64,000 nt of DNA from contig OZ020617.1 of assembly GCA_963971575.1 (NCBI GenBank), positions 19,677,403-19,741,402 of the forward strand. The letters are read 5' to 3'. Source of the DNA: Liopterus haemorrhoidalis (taxonomy: Eukaryota; Arthropoda; Insecta; Coleoptera; Dytiscidae). Under the pieces are notes generated by a model. It had not been told where the DNA came from. It was given only the letters and a program-made list of their open reading frames with translations, and did no database searches. This document shows positions 45,808 to 56,986 of this stretch, in pieces (within the stretch, counting starts at the first letter, position 1; every line of letters starts with the position of its first letter). Made by a program: the position numbers and the translations under genes.

Positions 45808-46003
45808 ACGCGCCACAACTTTAGTACCGCTGTTGAGGGAGGACTACCTCACAGGGGCAGTGAACCTAAATCTTATTTAACTCCAGAACAGGTTTAGCGG
45901 TCCTGTTGTATCCGTAGATAATATGTCCGGAATACAAGAAGAGGAGCTTGGCCCAAGTTGCGCTAGGGATGATTCCAATGGACTGTTTCAACTGTTTCAC
46001 TAA
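45808..46003 (+). CDS. candidate host exon (not transposon-like)
   Basis: A strong acceptor, T-rich tract then TTGTTTCAG at 45,799-45,807, precedes GC-richer sequence. An 84-nt segment (exactly 28 codons, no stop) reads TRHNFSTAVEGGLPHRGSEP then KSYLTPEQ and is followed by CAG|GTTTAG, an acceptable donor (45,892). Slightly further, a separate frame starts at 45,923: MSGIQEEELGPSCARDDSNG then LFQLFH and stops at 46,003, beside AA|GTAACA. I do not recognise either peptide. It could be an internal exon, a 5' exon with a start codon, or chance. Composition and splice signals make it the best host-gene candidate here. Confidence 0.3.
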
Positions 46004-46637
46004 GTAACATATATATTTAGTGAGATCATCATGTAATAACAGGTCTATTTCTTACCACACAAACACAAATTGTATAGGAATTTTCGGTTACGAACATAGG
46101 CGGGAACTTTGATAAATACACTGTAATAAAATATGTCGTATTTCATCAACAATTTCAACGTCTTTTATATATCGCACTATAAAAAATATCACAAGAAAAG
46201 ATAAAATAACTAAATAAGAGATTGCACAAATAATATATAAATGCATTTGTACGTTACGCAGATCCGATTACAGGTTATTATAAATTATTATTTCAATCAT
46301 TTATCAGTTCTTGTACAGATAATTTCGCTACTCCCAGGACATAAGGTTATAAAAATCTTTTTTTTTCAGTATTGAGATTGGAACACTTTTGAAAGCAGTT
46401 TTATCTTAGAAAAGGGACATAAGTGAAGTATGCCATGTGCAAATGTTGATTGAAAAGGTATAATAGTAAGTTTTAGAAATTTCATTTGCAAAAACAAGTA
46501 TAAGTATATATGCTTTTATCTCAAATATTATTTTTAAAACGGACTTGTTACCTTATGTCCTGACGGTAGTGATTTAAAATAATCAGGAGTAGAGGAAAAA
46601 TGTCTGCCTACATTTACTATTTTATGTATTTGATATT
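46004..46637. other. nothing recognised
   Basis: AT-rich, possibly intronic if the candidate exon is real. Confidence 0.4.
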
Positions 46638-46645
46638 ATATAGGG

Positions 46646-46950
46646 CAGTGTGTCTCAACAGGTGGTCCGCGGACCACCATTGGTCCCCAGAAAAATTTTA
46701 GTGTGCTGCGATAGTTTTTATATGTGTTTTTTGCAGTTTTTTTTTAAATTTTATGCACATTTTTTATGTAAATACTTTATATTTTATTTATTTTCTGTAA
46801 ACTTTCTGTGATTTTCTACAAAAAAAAATGTATTTAGTAGCACATGTTTGTTTTCTTGCAAAAAATGAACCAACTATTATTATTAGTGGTCCGCGTTAGA
46901 AAATTATATATTATATTGGTCCGCGGTGCGTTTTTGGTTGAGAAATACTG
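46646..46950. mobile_element. hAT MITE (305 bp), sister of 38,713-39,009
   Basis: The ends are CAGTGTGTCTCAACAGGTGG and GGTTGAGAAATACTG. Flanks ATATAGGG (46,638-46,645) and ATATAGGA (46,951-46,958) match at 7 of 8. The body matches the MITE at 38,713 in reverse orientation, including GGTCCGCGG blocks near both ends. Confidence 0.9.
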
Positions 46951-47104
46951 ATATAGGATTATCGTTCCCGTACTCGTAGGAACTACTTGTATACATCGAA
47001 AAGTAAAGCTCAGGGATTTGCTCGCCCCCCCCCCTCCTTTTTCTTTCTTTCGTTATGAATATTATACAGTTCTTCACAAGAATTTAATTGAGTCAAATTA
47101 TATT

Positions 47105-47925
47105 AGGTCGTCAAGTATGAAATTTGTAGAAAAAAAGGCAAAATTGGTCGATAACTTACAAATATAAGGAATTATTTTATTCATCAAAGTATGCACCCAT
47201 ATTGTCTATACACTTTTGCCATTTAAGTGGCAGGTTGTTCAGGCTGGTGATATAAAAAACTGGCGGACGAGAGTCAATGAATTCCTGGAAGATCAGTTTT
47301 ACAGAATTGTCGGAATTAAATTGTTTTCCCATTAAAAAGTTGTCCAAATTGCGGAAGAAGTGTTAGTCAGTGAGGGCTAGGTCTGCTGATTATGGAAAAG
47401 GATGAAGAAGTTCCAACTCCAATTCCTGTAATTTTGCCACAGTCATTTGTGCAGTGTGTGGTCTAGCGTTATCATGCAATAAGATAAGAGTCTATCTGTT
47501 AACCAATCAAGGCTGATTTTCTTTAAGTTTTTGCATCATTTCGTCCAGTTGGTTGCAGTATATTTCTGCTGTGATCGATGAGCCAGGTGATATTTGGCGA
47601 ACCAATTTGATATGGTCTGCTGCGTAGCAACACTAGAGCCAAATACACAATTAATACTTCGCGTAGTCTGCGATGCCGTAGTTCCACGTAAGAACTCATA
47701 ATTCATAATAGTGCGAATAACCGACCGTTCCATTTTCAACAAAATTAATTTAAAAAAAAAGTTTTTGATATTTATTATTGCATACAATGATTTCTTTAAA
47801 CAGACGAGATGTGTAACTTTCCAAAAAAAAAGAAAAAACAGAACGGTAAAATATTAAATCTATGTCAAATAATAAACTGTTAAAGTTGGCAATATTATTA
47901 ACTACAAATTTCAAATTTTGATCAA
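47105..47925 (-). mobile_element. internally deleted mariner (SETMAR-like lineage)
   Basis: The left end after TA reads TTAGGTCGTCAAGTATGAAA then TTTGTAG, a typical mariner terminus. The right end is only weakly recognisable near 47,900 (CTACAAATTTCAAATTTTGA), so that border is approximate. It contains the N-terminal and C-terminal parts of one transposase with the middle lost. Confidence 0.65.
47160..47735 (-). pseudogene. mariner transposase relic with central deletion
   Basis: The minus strand starts MERSVIRTIMNYEFLRGTTA (47,735), an N-terminal helix-turn-helix, continuing FGSSVATQQTISNWFAKYHL. After a join near 47,500 it reads LLHDNARPHTAQMTVAKLQE (second catalytic D), then SADLALTD-stop-HFFRNLDN (third D region, degraded), FLMGKQFNSD and LPLKWQKCIDNMGAYFDE. 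Stops and a missing first-aspartate block (TGDE) make it inactive. Confidence 0.75.
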
Positions 47926-49540
47926 ATGGAATTTTGTCCTGAATTCCAATTATCAACTGGGATTATCAGAAAAAGCGGGGCATTTAGAACTGAGCGTCAA
48001 AAAGAGTCATTTATAGTATGTCCCGCAAATGTCAGATTTCAATCAAGAAAGCGATTTTTTTTTTCCTGAAATATAAAATTATTGAAAACATTTTATTTAT
48101 GAAACGCGGTTACTGAAATTTGATAGATTGGTTACTAATCAAAACAACCAAGATCGAATCCTGGATTTTCTCGGTTTCTTACTCCCTTTCACTTTTTATT
48201 GAGCAAAACTGTCATATGTTCAGATAATCCATGTTAAATCGAGCATCATCGCTTTCAATCGACGATAAATCAGTCAAAGTTATCTTGTTTAATAAATTTT
48301 GTTTATACATATTTACATATAGTTAAGTCAAGTGCAGAACATCACAGAATATTAAGGTTATGGTTTTTAACAGAACTGTCATTTGAATAAAATGTCCCTT
48401 AAATAATCAACAAAAATCATTACTACTCGCACCCATTACTATCTGGTTACTATCTTATATAAACGGTACATACTACTAATGTATGAAGATTGTTTTCCTC
48501 CACTATATATTTTACAGATTTTTTCTTACATTTCCTTGACTTATACATCAGTGTAAAATATATCAGTGTAAAAATAATTGCATAATATGTACTCAAGGAG
48601 CAGATTATGATGTAAAGTGCTTATTAAATTATAAAATAAAATGGAACTACACGTGGATACTTATTACAAAGTTTAATATTAAACCTTTTCTTTTAATTCA
48701 TTTTAATTAAAAGAATGGAGCAGAGGACTTTTCAAAACAAAATAAGACGACTAGAACAATTATGTGATAATTGTATGTTATAGCTGTGTAGCATTTACAA
48801 ATATATAATATTTAGTTGTACTTGAAATATATTAAAGCGATTTTTATATGTTGCTCATCGAAAAAGAAGAATTTTAAGAAAATAGTTTTTAAATTAAATG
48901 CTACAATCTCCTCGACGGCTTATAATTGCCTTTCAACGTTGTGGTAGGCATTGAATGTTCCTTTAGTGTCCACTGAGATTAATCAGTCGGATGCCTGAGG
49001 TCACGGGTCCGTTTAACTTTGAAACACGCTTGTAGTGTATTCTTCAGTATGGATCATATGGGTTGAGAGGGAAATACTGCCACTTATAATCGATTAAAAT
49101 ATTTTCCACAGAATATTTGGTATTTGATTTTGCATTATTCTACATGATCTGAGGATATTGTACCCTATTACAATATACAAGCTCTCCGTCACAAAACCTA
49201 TCTAGATATGGGTTCAACTGATTATAACATGAGCCACAAATAAATGCTTTCAACAGACTCTGAGTGTTGTGTTGTATCTGGGTTCCAAGTCTGATTTCTA
49301 TATTTCTCTGGATTGTGCGAAATTTATAACAGCTAATTTATTTCTATAAATTCAATAGTTTTTTATTTAAGTGACTGATTTTCTGGCCCACACCACAAGT
49401 GACTTTCTGAATTTCAACTTCTCGCACTTGATGTGACTTTCGGAATTTTTGATCCCTTACTCCTCTCTTACGAGAATTGATCAATAAATAAGGTTCCCCA
49501 TTTATTACTCTTTTATATTGATTTCACAAGTTATACGAAA
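47926..49540. other. nothing recognised
   Basis: AT-rich sequence without motifs or inverted ends that I could pair. Confidence 0.4.
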
Positions 49541-49544
49541 AATC

Positions 49545-49935
49545 AAAGATCAATATTAAAAACAACTATCCAATTTTTCAACATAATCTCCTCGAAGGTT
49601 TAGGCGATAAAATGTTAAAAATTCCTGTATGGTTGAAATCCGGCTCTTACTTTTTAACCACTCAGAGACAGCAATCTGTACATGATTTGGATTCCGTTGT
49701 CCTTTAAGATGTTTCTTCAACCGCTCAAATAGGTAAAAATTTGAAGAAAACAGATTTGGGTTGTAATGTAGTTGGTCAAGAAACTACTAAAGGCCTACTG
49801 TTTTCAGGTACTGTGCGTGATGTACCGTTATCGTAATAAAATCACCACTTTGGTGAACAGGCTCGATCTACATTTTCGTCGCATACGCTACCAACGGTTT
49901 ACGAATGTTGGCAGGGAAAATCCTATGTCCGCCTA
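49545..49935 (-). pseudogene. mariner transposase C-terminal relic
   Basis: Minus-strand translation gives VILLRDNGTSRTV (second catalytic region; the usual HDN reads RDN), then DQLHYNPNLFSSNFYLFERL and KKHLKGQRNPNHVQIAVSEW, then LRGDYVEKLD. This aligns with HPPYSPDLAPSDFHLF.PLK then KHL.G.RF....V..AV..W and GDYVEK. The third catalytic aspartate (PSDF) has become asparagine (SSNF). Frame breaks lie near 49,800. No inverted ends were fixed. Confidence 0.7.
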
Positions 49936-51780
49936 TGTTCCATAGGAAATAAATAACATTTATGTCTGCCACGCGTGAAATTTCATGCTGCATCGCTATT
50001 TTAACTGGAAGTTGTTAGGCAAATGCGCATATCAGGAACCATCATATGCACATCATAATCAGAGAACGGAGATCAATGTATCCACCGATAGAAATTTCAT
50101 TTCCATGTATAGATATCGTCATTCAGGGAACATTATCTATTGATACTTTGTTATACAGTACTTCAAGAAAAAACAGGCTTAAAATGTGTCCTGAAAAAAT
50201 AGTATTTTATTTAACAATATAATATAGGCTATATCACAGGAGGATGGAGTTTACAACACGAGCAGAAGTCTAGTTTTGTAATCATCCGTAACATAGCCAT
50301 TATAATCGAATCAAATGCATTATTTAATCTACAACTATATAGTTTTTGATTATGACTAGGTAACTTTAGAAAATAGTAGATTTAATTTAAAAATACAGAA
50401 ATTATGAACGCTGATTGTAAAACTTTAGAATTGACGTCAACAAGATGGATTGAATCATCAGCTGATTGTAACCTATGTACAATAATATGAGAATTCATAT
50501 TACATGGATGCGCACGCATATAACTGGAATATGAAATTTCATATTTCAGGGCGTGTAATTTGAGCAGATTTATGTATTTAGAATTGGATACATAATGCAT
50601 TTATTATTTGTTGGTTGTAGATAAATCATTTTTATTAATCTATCCAAATACATATAATATGGAATGAACAGTTCAGTTTGAATATACAATGGCCAAAAAA
50701 CCAGTAACAATGCCAAATATAAAAATATATTTTTTAAATTAACTACGAGAAAATATTAGTTAGCAGTATTTAATAAGAACGTTATTATTCTATTCTTGCA
50801 GAATTTTAGATTTATTTAACAATTAGCAGTGTAATATTACATATTTTATTACAGTGTAATGTCGGTTATACAGGGACTATTTAGAAAAGTAGTTAATTTA
50901 GGAGGATTCTAAGGTTGTGTGTTTATTAAAAATGTTTGAATCTGGGGTTTGCCAAAAATATATGGTAAGTTCTTTTTATACTAAAATTTAAAAAACTACA
51001 AAAAAATTGTTGTAGTGAAAATGTTATAGTCTGTCTGTCAGAGATCTCCATTTTATATATTAGATATTATTTGAATTGTAAATAAATAGTATATTATTAT
51101 TAGTGATACATATATAATCATGCACTGTTTTGTAAGGTCCACCAAATATATATTGCGCAATAGATGGGATACAGTTTAAGGAATTTAACAGAAGCTTTCA
51201 ATGTTTTGCAAAAAAGTTGTACAAGATTTAACAAGTTGTTCAACGAAATAATAAATGTTTATTAGGGTGAATTTTGAACAAATCGCTGCCAGAGTGAAAT
51301 ACTGAAATTACATTATTTTAAAAGAAGTATTGTCTTGTTTGATATCGACACATATTCGTGATTTGGATATAAATTTTGAAATGTCTATTGTACTTTTCAA
51401 ATAAAATGTTAATAACAATGTCAAGAATGTGTTATTTTACACTATTTATTAATTTAATCACAGTCCTTGTTCATTAAATGCGTCTCCAAATATGAAAGAA
51501 GTAAAATCAAGATTAATAAATAAATGTTAATCCTCATAATCTTCAAGTTGATACACTATAATCAGCGCTATTCGGTCCAATATCGGATATACGTCTTCCT
51601 TAGCTGTCTGTCTCTACCGACAGTTTAATACATAAAAAAAAAAAAAAAACAAGAACTAGGGAGTAAACATAAAATCACATACCAAGCCACAAATACTGTT
51701 ATAAAGTTTTCAGTGAAATTCCAAAAGAGGCTTAAAAATATTTTAATTTTCTTTTAGTACATAATACACAGACTCATCTT
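49936..51780. other. nothing recognised
   Basis: AT-rich. A 72-codon minus frame at 50,382-50,600 lacks motifs. Confidence 0.4.
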
Positions 51781-51789
51781 AAACAAAAA

Positions 51790-52275
51790 ACAGCAATCAG
51801 TTTTCAAAATGACCACTTCTGGCCGTTACACAGCAAGTGTCTGCGTCCACACGAACGGTTTCTACAGAAAATCTCTCCTCTGTTTTCATCAGGGAGCACT
51901 TCAGATTACTGATTTAGGGTATCTCTTTTTTAAGTGATGTCCTGGACCAAAATTTACAGTCCAGGTCAACCCCCTGGACTGTAAATTTTAGTCAGAGCTG
52001 CCAGGTGGCCAGTATCATTAGGAGAAATATATTCCGATACATTGATTTCAAGCCATTGCTGCGCAGCCTTCGCATTATAGGCTGGCGCTGAATCTTGCTA
52101 AGGCTGCAGTGGTGACCACCGAAAAAGGAGTGGTTTAGTTCTTTAACAATTGACTAATACGGTTTTCTAGTAGACTCTGACCGATGTTTTTACCCATTTC
52201 ATGTAAAAATGAATAGCATCATCATAGCTTCCGCCCTATCAAACCATAACTAGAGCAGGGTAATAACCCCTCTAG
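51790..52275 (-). pseudogene. mariner/Tc1-family transposase relic with a hairpin scar
   Basis: Minus strand: VMV, two stops, GGSYDDAIHFYMKWVKTSVR, SLFGG-like sequence, then QDSAPAYNAKAAQQWLEINV and SEYIS. This matches QDSAPAH.AK..Q.WL..N...FIS with the second catalytic aspartate (QDSAP). The following SPDLNPLDY block is disrupted by a local inverted duplication (51,945-51,993). Beyond it come DCKFWS, ERFSVETVRVDAD and ARSGHFEN, the usual C-terminus (RA.GGHFE). Multiple stops. No inverted ends were found. Confidence 0.7.
51945..51993. repeat. 21-bp hairpin (20 of 21 paired), 7-nt loop
   Basis: The left arm 51,945-51,965 contains AAAATTTACAGTCCAGG and the right arm 51,973-51,993 is its complement with one mismatch. 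The right arm is native transposase sequence (DCKFWS on the minus strand); the left arm overwrites the conserved SPDLNP block. Confidence 0.9.
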
Positions 52276-53984
52276 ATCGTTGGCGCTTTCTCACAAGTTT
52301 CTTCTGAATTTGTAGACCATATACACCATATTGTGAAAGTCTCCTCAATATTAAAAATCTTTTCATGGGTATTTTATCAAGACTCCCTTCGTAATACTAT
52401 TGAAGTATGGCCGCAGATACTTAAGCACTATATAAACCCCAGAAGTGGACATTCTTTAAAACTAATTGGTATTTCTTGTTAAGATACATCTATGTACTAT
52501 AATATATTGTAATAAAAGAAAATGAAAATATCTTTGAGCATCTATTGGAATTTCACTAAAAACTTGTAAAAGTATTTATAGCAAGACTAGGTGAAGTGCA
52601 ATGTATAAAAATCAAAATATGTATCGTATCATAAACAAAAATTTACATGCTAAATAATTTTGTAAAATGATGTAGGCACGGACCAATAAGCAAGTTTTTT
52701 TTAATTTTGAATTTTTAGTTGAACTGCAGATATTAGACATGTGTGGACAGAAGTGATTAACTTTGCAAATTTTCACAAAGTTTTTCGTTCATATTGTCTG
52801 CACATTGGCTTTCTCTATTTTCAACAACACTGATTTAATTTTGGAGCTACATGAAAATCAATAAATATTGTAAAAAAACTTATATGGTTCAATTTAAATC
52901 ACATCACTTTATTTGCCTTGTGGTTGCAGTTTTATCGACTATCCAATTAATTTCTTCTAAAACCGTTATTAAGTCATTTATCTTAGGTCAGTGGAGACAA
53001 AAAAAAAAAACAAGTAAAAATTGCGCAAATATTTTTTGGGTTTACTTCATGTATAAAACACACTTTCTTACAAAAATTTTAGAAAATACATTTTAATTTT
53101 GGTACAATATAATCGGATAGCAAAATTTCTTAGCGCTACAAGCCAGAGTAACACATTTAAAGCCCGTTTTCTAAAAGTACATAATTGGCTGATGTGCTTT
53201 TGCAACGCTAGCTTGAAATATGACATAACTATTAATTTTAATGACCGCGGCTGCTATTCCAAAATCAGATACAGTTTTGTTAATGCACGTGCCGTTATTA
53301 CAAAATACTTTATAAATAAATGTGTAACTCTGTCACAAATATCATATTCTATTTATTCTCCCCCGCACTGCGACATCCAAAAGTTAATTTCAACATGGTT
53401 TATCAAAAATACGAAGAAATGAGGTGCGTAACAGCAGCTGTCTATGAAATTTAACAGTGGTTTATTATTGCAAAACATAAAGTTATATGCGAAGTGACCA
53501 TGGGCCTACATTTGGCAGATCCATAAAATACACTTGTCCACAAATTAATATTGAATTTTGGCACTAAAATTTTCATAACAAAATTAATAACTGGTGACAA
53601 AGCTATTATTACTGGGTTATTATTTTAATTAGCTATTTTGCGAAATGTTTATCAGAATATTCACTCAAATGGAAAATACTTAATATCGTACCTAAATGTT
53701 GTTCATGACGAAGATAAAAACAAACGAATCAAGCAGGTCCCTATTTTATAATCGAAGTTCATAAAGTAAATTCACGATATAGGCAATATCATCGGTGAAT
53801 TCAATTAATATCTTGATGCCGCGAAAAGGTAAGAAAGAACTATGATGACGGTGACAGTCTTTTATAGTACTACTGAAGGCATAGCAAGTCATGTGTCTGC
53901 CAATATTATTTATGACGGTTCGGGATTCGTTCTGTAATGAAGAACTACTTTAATAGAAACTTAAAAACTTGAAACTTGAAAATA
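52276..53984. other. nothing recognised
   Basis: Two consecutive + frames (52,851-53,096 and 53,099-53,422, 81 and 107 codons) are open, but their peptides show no domain, and composition is the same as flanking AT-rich DNA. I do not call them genes. Confidence 0.35.
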
Positions 53985-54148
53985 ATGATATAATGATAAT
54001 AAGGAAAGACTGAAACGTTTAGGTCAAATCTAGATCAGTGCTTCTCAATTTATGAAACACGCAACAGTGGAATGCGAAGCTAAAAATTTCATGAGTACTG
54101 AATATTTGTCGAAATACAGTTGCATTCTAGAGCCGTAGAAATTTAAAA
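53985..54148. repeat. inverted copy of part of the hAT MITE at 55,480-55,770 plus its flank
   Basis: CAGTGCTTCTCAATTTATGA from 54,036 matches the inverse of the right end at 55,770. Similarity continues inward for about 110 bp, and outward across ATCTAGAT into about 45 bp of flank (GACTGAAACGTTTAGGTCAA). Sharing of flank means this is a duplicated segment rather than a separate transposition. Confidence 0.75.
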
Positions 54149-54400
54149 TTTTCAAAAACTTGAAACTAAAAAATAAAGAATTGAAACGCACAACTTCAGT
54201 AAGAATTATCCTGCTGTCTGAAAAAAAAAATGCAATTAATTGTAACAAAGTTAGCAATTTTATAATTATTTCAGTACTAACAAAGACATCAATTCTACAG
54301 ACGATTCGAGAAATTCTGTGATATTTGCATGGATATTTTGTAGTTTGTCCAATAAGTAAAACATTTTCATTTCAACAAGTTCGTTTCAAAAAAAAAGAAT

Positions 54401-54739
54401 ATATCGCCAAGCTATTGAGTTGCCATGGTTCCGTGGTAAGACGGTTGTCTACGGAGCACAGGGACTAGAGTTCAAATCCCCCCACCTCCTTCGGATTTTT
54501 ATCTTCCAAAATTGTGCAATCAGCTTTGGGGTCGACTCAGCTTCAAGTATTTAATACTAAAAATGAGTACCTGTTTATACAGGGATAATAGGACCGGCCA
54601 AAACTTCACACTGACCACGTGGCTTTCATATCTATGGCCGGCGGTCTAGAAACGGAGAACTTACCTTCTCTGCCCCTTATACGCCTATCTAGGTGTTAGG
54701 ATCCTATTATTGATTATTTATTTATTTATATCGCCAAGC
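54401..54739 (+). mobile_element. SINE-2, tRNA-headed, with 12-bp target duplication
   Basis: ATATCGCCAAGC occurs at 54,401-54,412 and 54,728-54,739 and bounds a 315-bp body. The head has a possible A box TGGTAAGACGG (54,434-54,444) and a B box AGTTCAAATCC (54,479-54,489). The middle contains GGTCTAGAAACGGAGAACTT, which also occurs at 29,698. The tail is (ATTT)n. The tRNA identity is unclear, because the acceptor stem is not preserved. Confidence 0.8.
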
Positions 54740-55471
54740 ACCAGACCTCGCATCCCGATTCAACAAAATGTATTTATATTAGGTTTATTCTTTTCGCTAC
54801 CTTGCATTTTGCTGCAAGACGCGGCTGTATTTGATGCGGCGTTAAATTTATTCATGCAAAACGCGGCTGTAAGAATTTAAGTTACTAAAAACGCAAATTC
54901 TGTTCGTTTTGATATCAATCGAATACTTGACGTAAACAGTTGTTATCCAAAAGCGATATGTGACTCTAGTTACCTATAAAATTTGACAGTTAACCTTTCT
55001 TAATCACAGTTTACACTTTTTCAATGGAACTATTTTTATTGTCTGAATCTGATAATTGGAGTAATTATTCATATAAGATGGCGATTATATTATGGATTAA
55101 CATTGTTTTGCTATTATCATTCATATGTACAGTGTCCTTTATAAATACAATACAGACTTTCAATTATTTTCAATTTACTGCCAATTTGTTTATATTCAAC
55201 TGACTCAGAAGTAGTTGTAAGAATGCTTGACGCGATTTTAGCGAAACGAACATAATCTAGTGACTTCACAGTAAACTGCCAATTCAAACGAACAGAAAAT
55301 TTTGTCGCCGCCGTAAACCGTAGATGCGAAGTAGCGAAACGAATAGACCTATTATTAGTTATATTTTTGTCGATACACATTAAATACAGTTTATCTTTTT
55401 CTATTCATAATAAAGGAGTCCTAAATCTGAGAGTCTCATGCGGTTCTGGTGCCATCGGTTTCCAGCCCCAA
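54740..55471. other. nothing recognised
   Basis: Slightly GC-richer around 54,800-54,900, with the phrase AAGACGCGGCTGTATTTGAT and a near repeat at 54,857. An 87-codon minus frame at 55,117-55,380 has no motif. Confidence 0.35.
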
Positions 55472-55479
55472 ATCTAGAT

Positions 55480-55770
55480 CTGTGTTTCTCAACATCTTAA
55501 AAACGCAATTGCGTTGTGGGCAGTTCTTGTGGCCCATCGAAAATTTTAAATGAAAATGAGACTTCTGTTTAAAAACAAATAATAATAATAACTAGTCGTT
55601 CTGAATATCAATAGAATTAGTTTATCTGCATTCGAAAATAAATCGGATAGGTATTCTACATTAAATTTCTACGGCTCTAGAATGCAACTGTTTTTCGAAA
55701 GTATTCAGTACACATGAAATTTTTAGCTTCGCGATCCACAGTTGCGCGTTTCATAAATTGAGAAGCACTG
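55480..55770. mobile_element. hAT MITE, 291 bp
   Basis: A perfect 8-bp duplication ATCTAGAT (55,472-55,479 and 55,771-55,778) flanks the ends CTGTGTTTCTCAAC and TTGAGAAGCACTG. There is no coding capacity. Its right part and right flank recur in inverse orientation at 53,985-54,148. Confidence 0.9.
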
Positions 55771-55822
55771 ATCTAGATTTGACCTAAACGTTTCAGTCTT
55801 TCTTTATTATCATTATTATTCA

Positions 55823-56871
55823 ATTTATATTTTTAGTGGCAGATTAGCATTTTTGATAGCTACAAATTTAATAAACCAAAAAAGAGTCTATAAAATCAGT
55901 TAGAAAAAGGTTAATTTATTAATGGCATAAATATCTTGACCCATATTTCAATTACACTGATTTTCTCAATAATATCGTTCGGAAGATCTAAGTTCAGCAA
56001 ATAGACAAACCAATTATTCATTTCATATTGCAGTACTATCTAATATTAAGTTCTCCTACAAATCGTAGTTAATAAATTCATTTTACTATCTAATATTCAA
56101 GGAGCATAAAACTTGATGCAGTTGAACGGGTCTTCTTCAAGTGCTGATTAATTTAGATGAAATTACACTAGTATATCACGTTTAACATCAAAGGTACTAA
56201 AATAAATTTAATGAAACATTGCAGTGAAATGCCATTTTCAACTGTCATTAATATTGCATTTTATAATTACACAATTTTGAATTCAAAATGTTTATTTGGT
56301 AGCAAAAAATTATGATACTCCTAAATTTATATCTAGTTTCTGTCATTTCATTAGCTGAAAAAGCGAAATTTTTGAATGAAAAATTAGTATGAAAATAAAA
56401 TATAATAACTACGAAATAGTAAACAATTTGCATTTACTACACACTGGAATTTCCAATAAACTGTATGCCGCCAGAATTATCATTTTCATCCAGGATCAAA
56501 AGTTAAAGGTTCTGCTAAAAGGTGCAATATGTAAATTTGCACTATCAGATAGACATTCAGTAAATCTTTTGTCTTAATTTTAATAAACTATATTAGATAA
56601 AGTATTATCATGCCTAATCATTCGTCAATTATATTTAGAGATCTTTGTTATAAATTTTCAACATCAGACAGACGTACAGAAGGTTGCAGACGTAGCAACA
56701 GTAAACAAGGTATCACATAGAATTTGTTTTCAAGCATGATATGGATCTTTAGATTGAAATGACATATATTTGCTATTAATAAACACTGTCATACAAGGCA
56801 CCTAGCCGTAGTTCTAGTTAATTCGGCGCCATATTATTATCTTAATCTTTCAGGGTTTGAAAGTATAAATA
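55823..56871. other. nothing recognised
   Basis: AT-rich. Opposite-strand short frames around 56,250-56,580 have no motif. Confidence 0.4.
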
Positions 56872-56986
56872 TAGGTAATTTCTTTGCTTTAAGCGGAACT
56901 AAGCGAAAATTTCGTGTTTTTAAGTTGCCACGAAAATAAAACTTGTAAAGGTTATTAAGTGTCATTAATTAAAAAAATAAAATATA

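Noticed and set aside
52851..53422. Two tandem plus-strand frames as a possible split gene
   Set aside because: No domain, no splice signals linking them, and composition equal to the flanks.
54417..54490. Possible second tRNA gene
   Set aside because: It is the head of a 315-bp SINE with target duplication; no cloverleaf could be closed.
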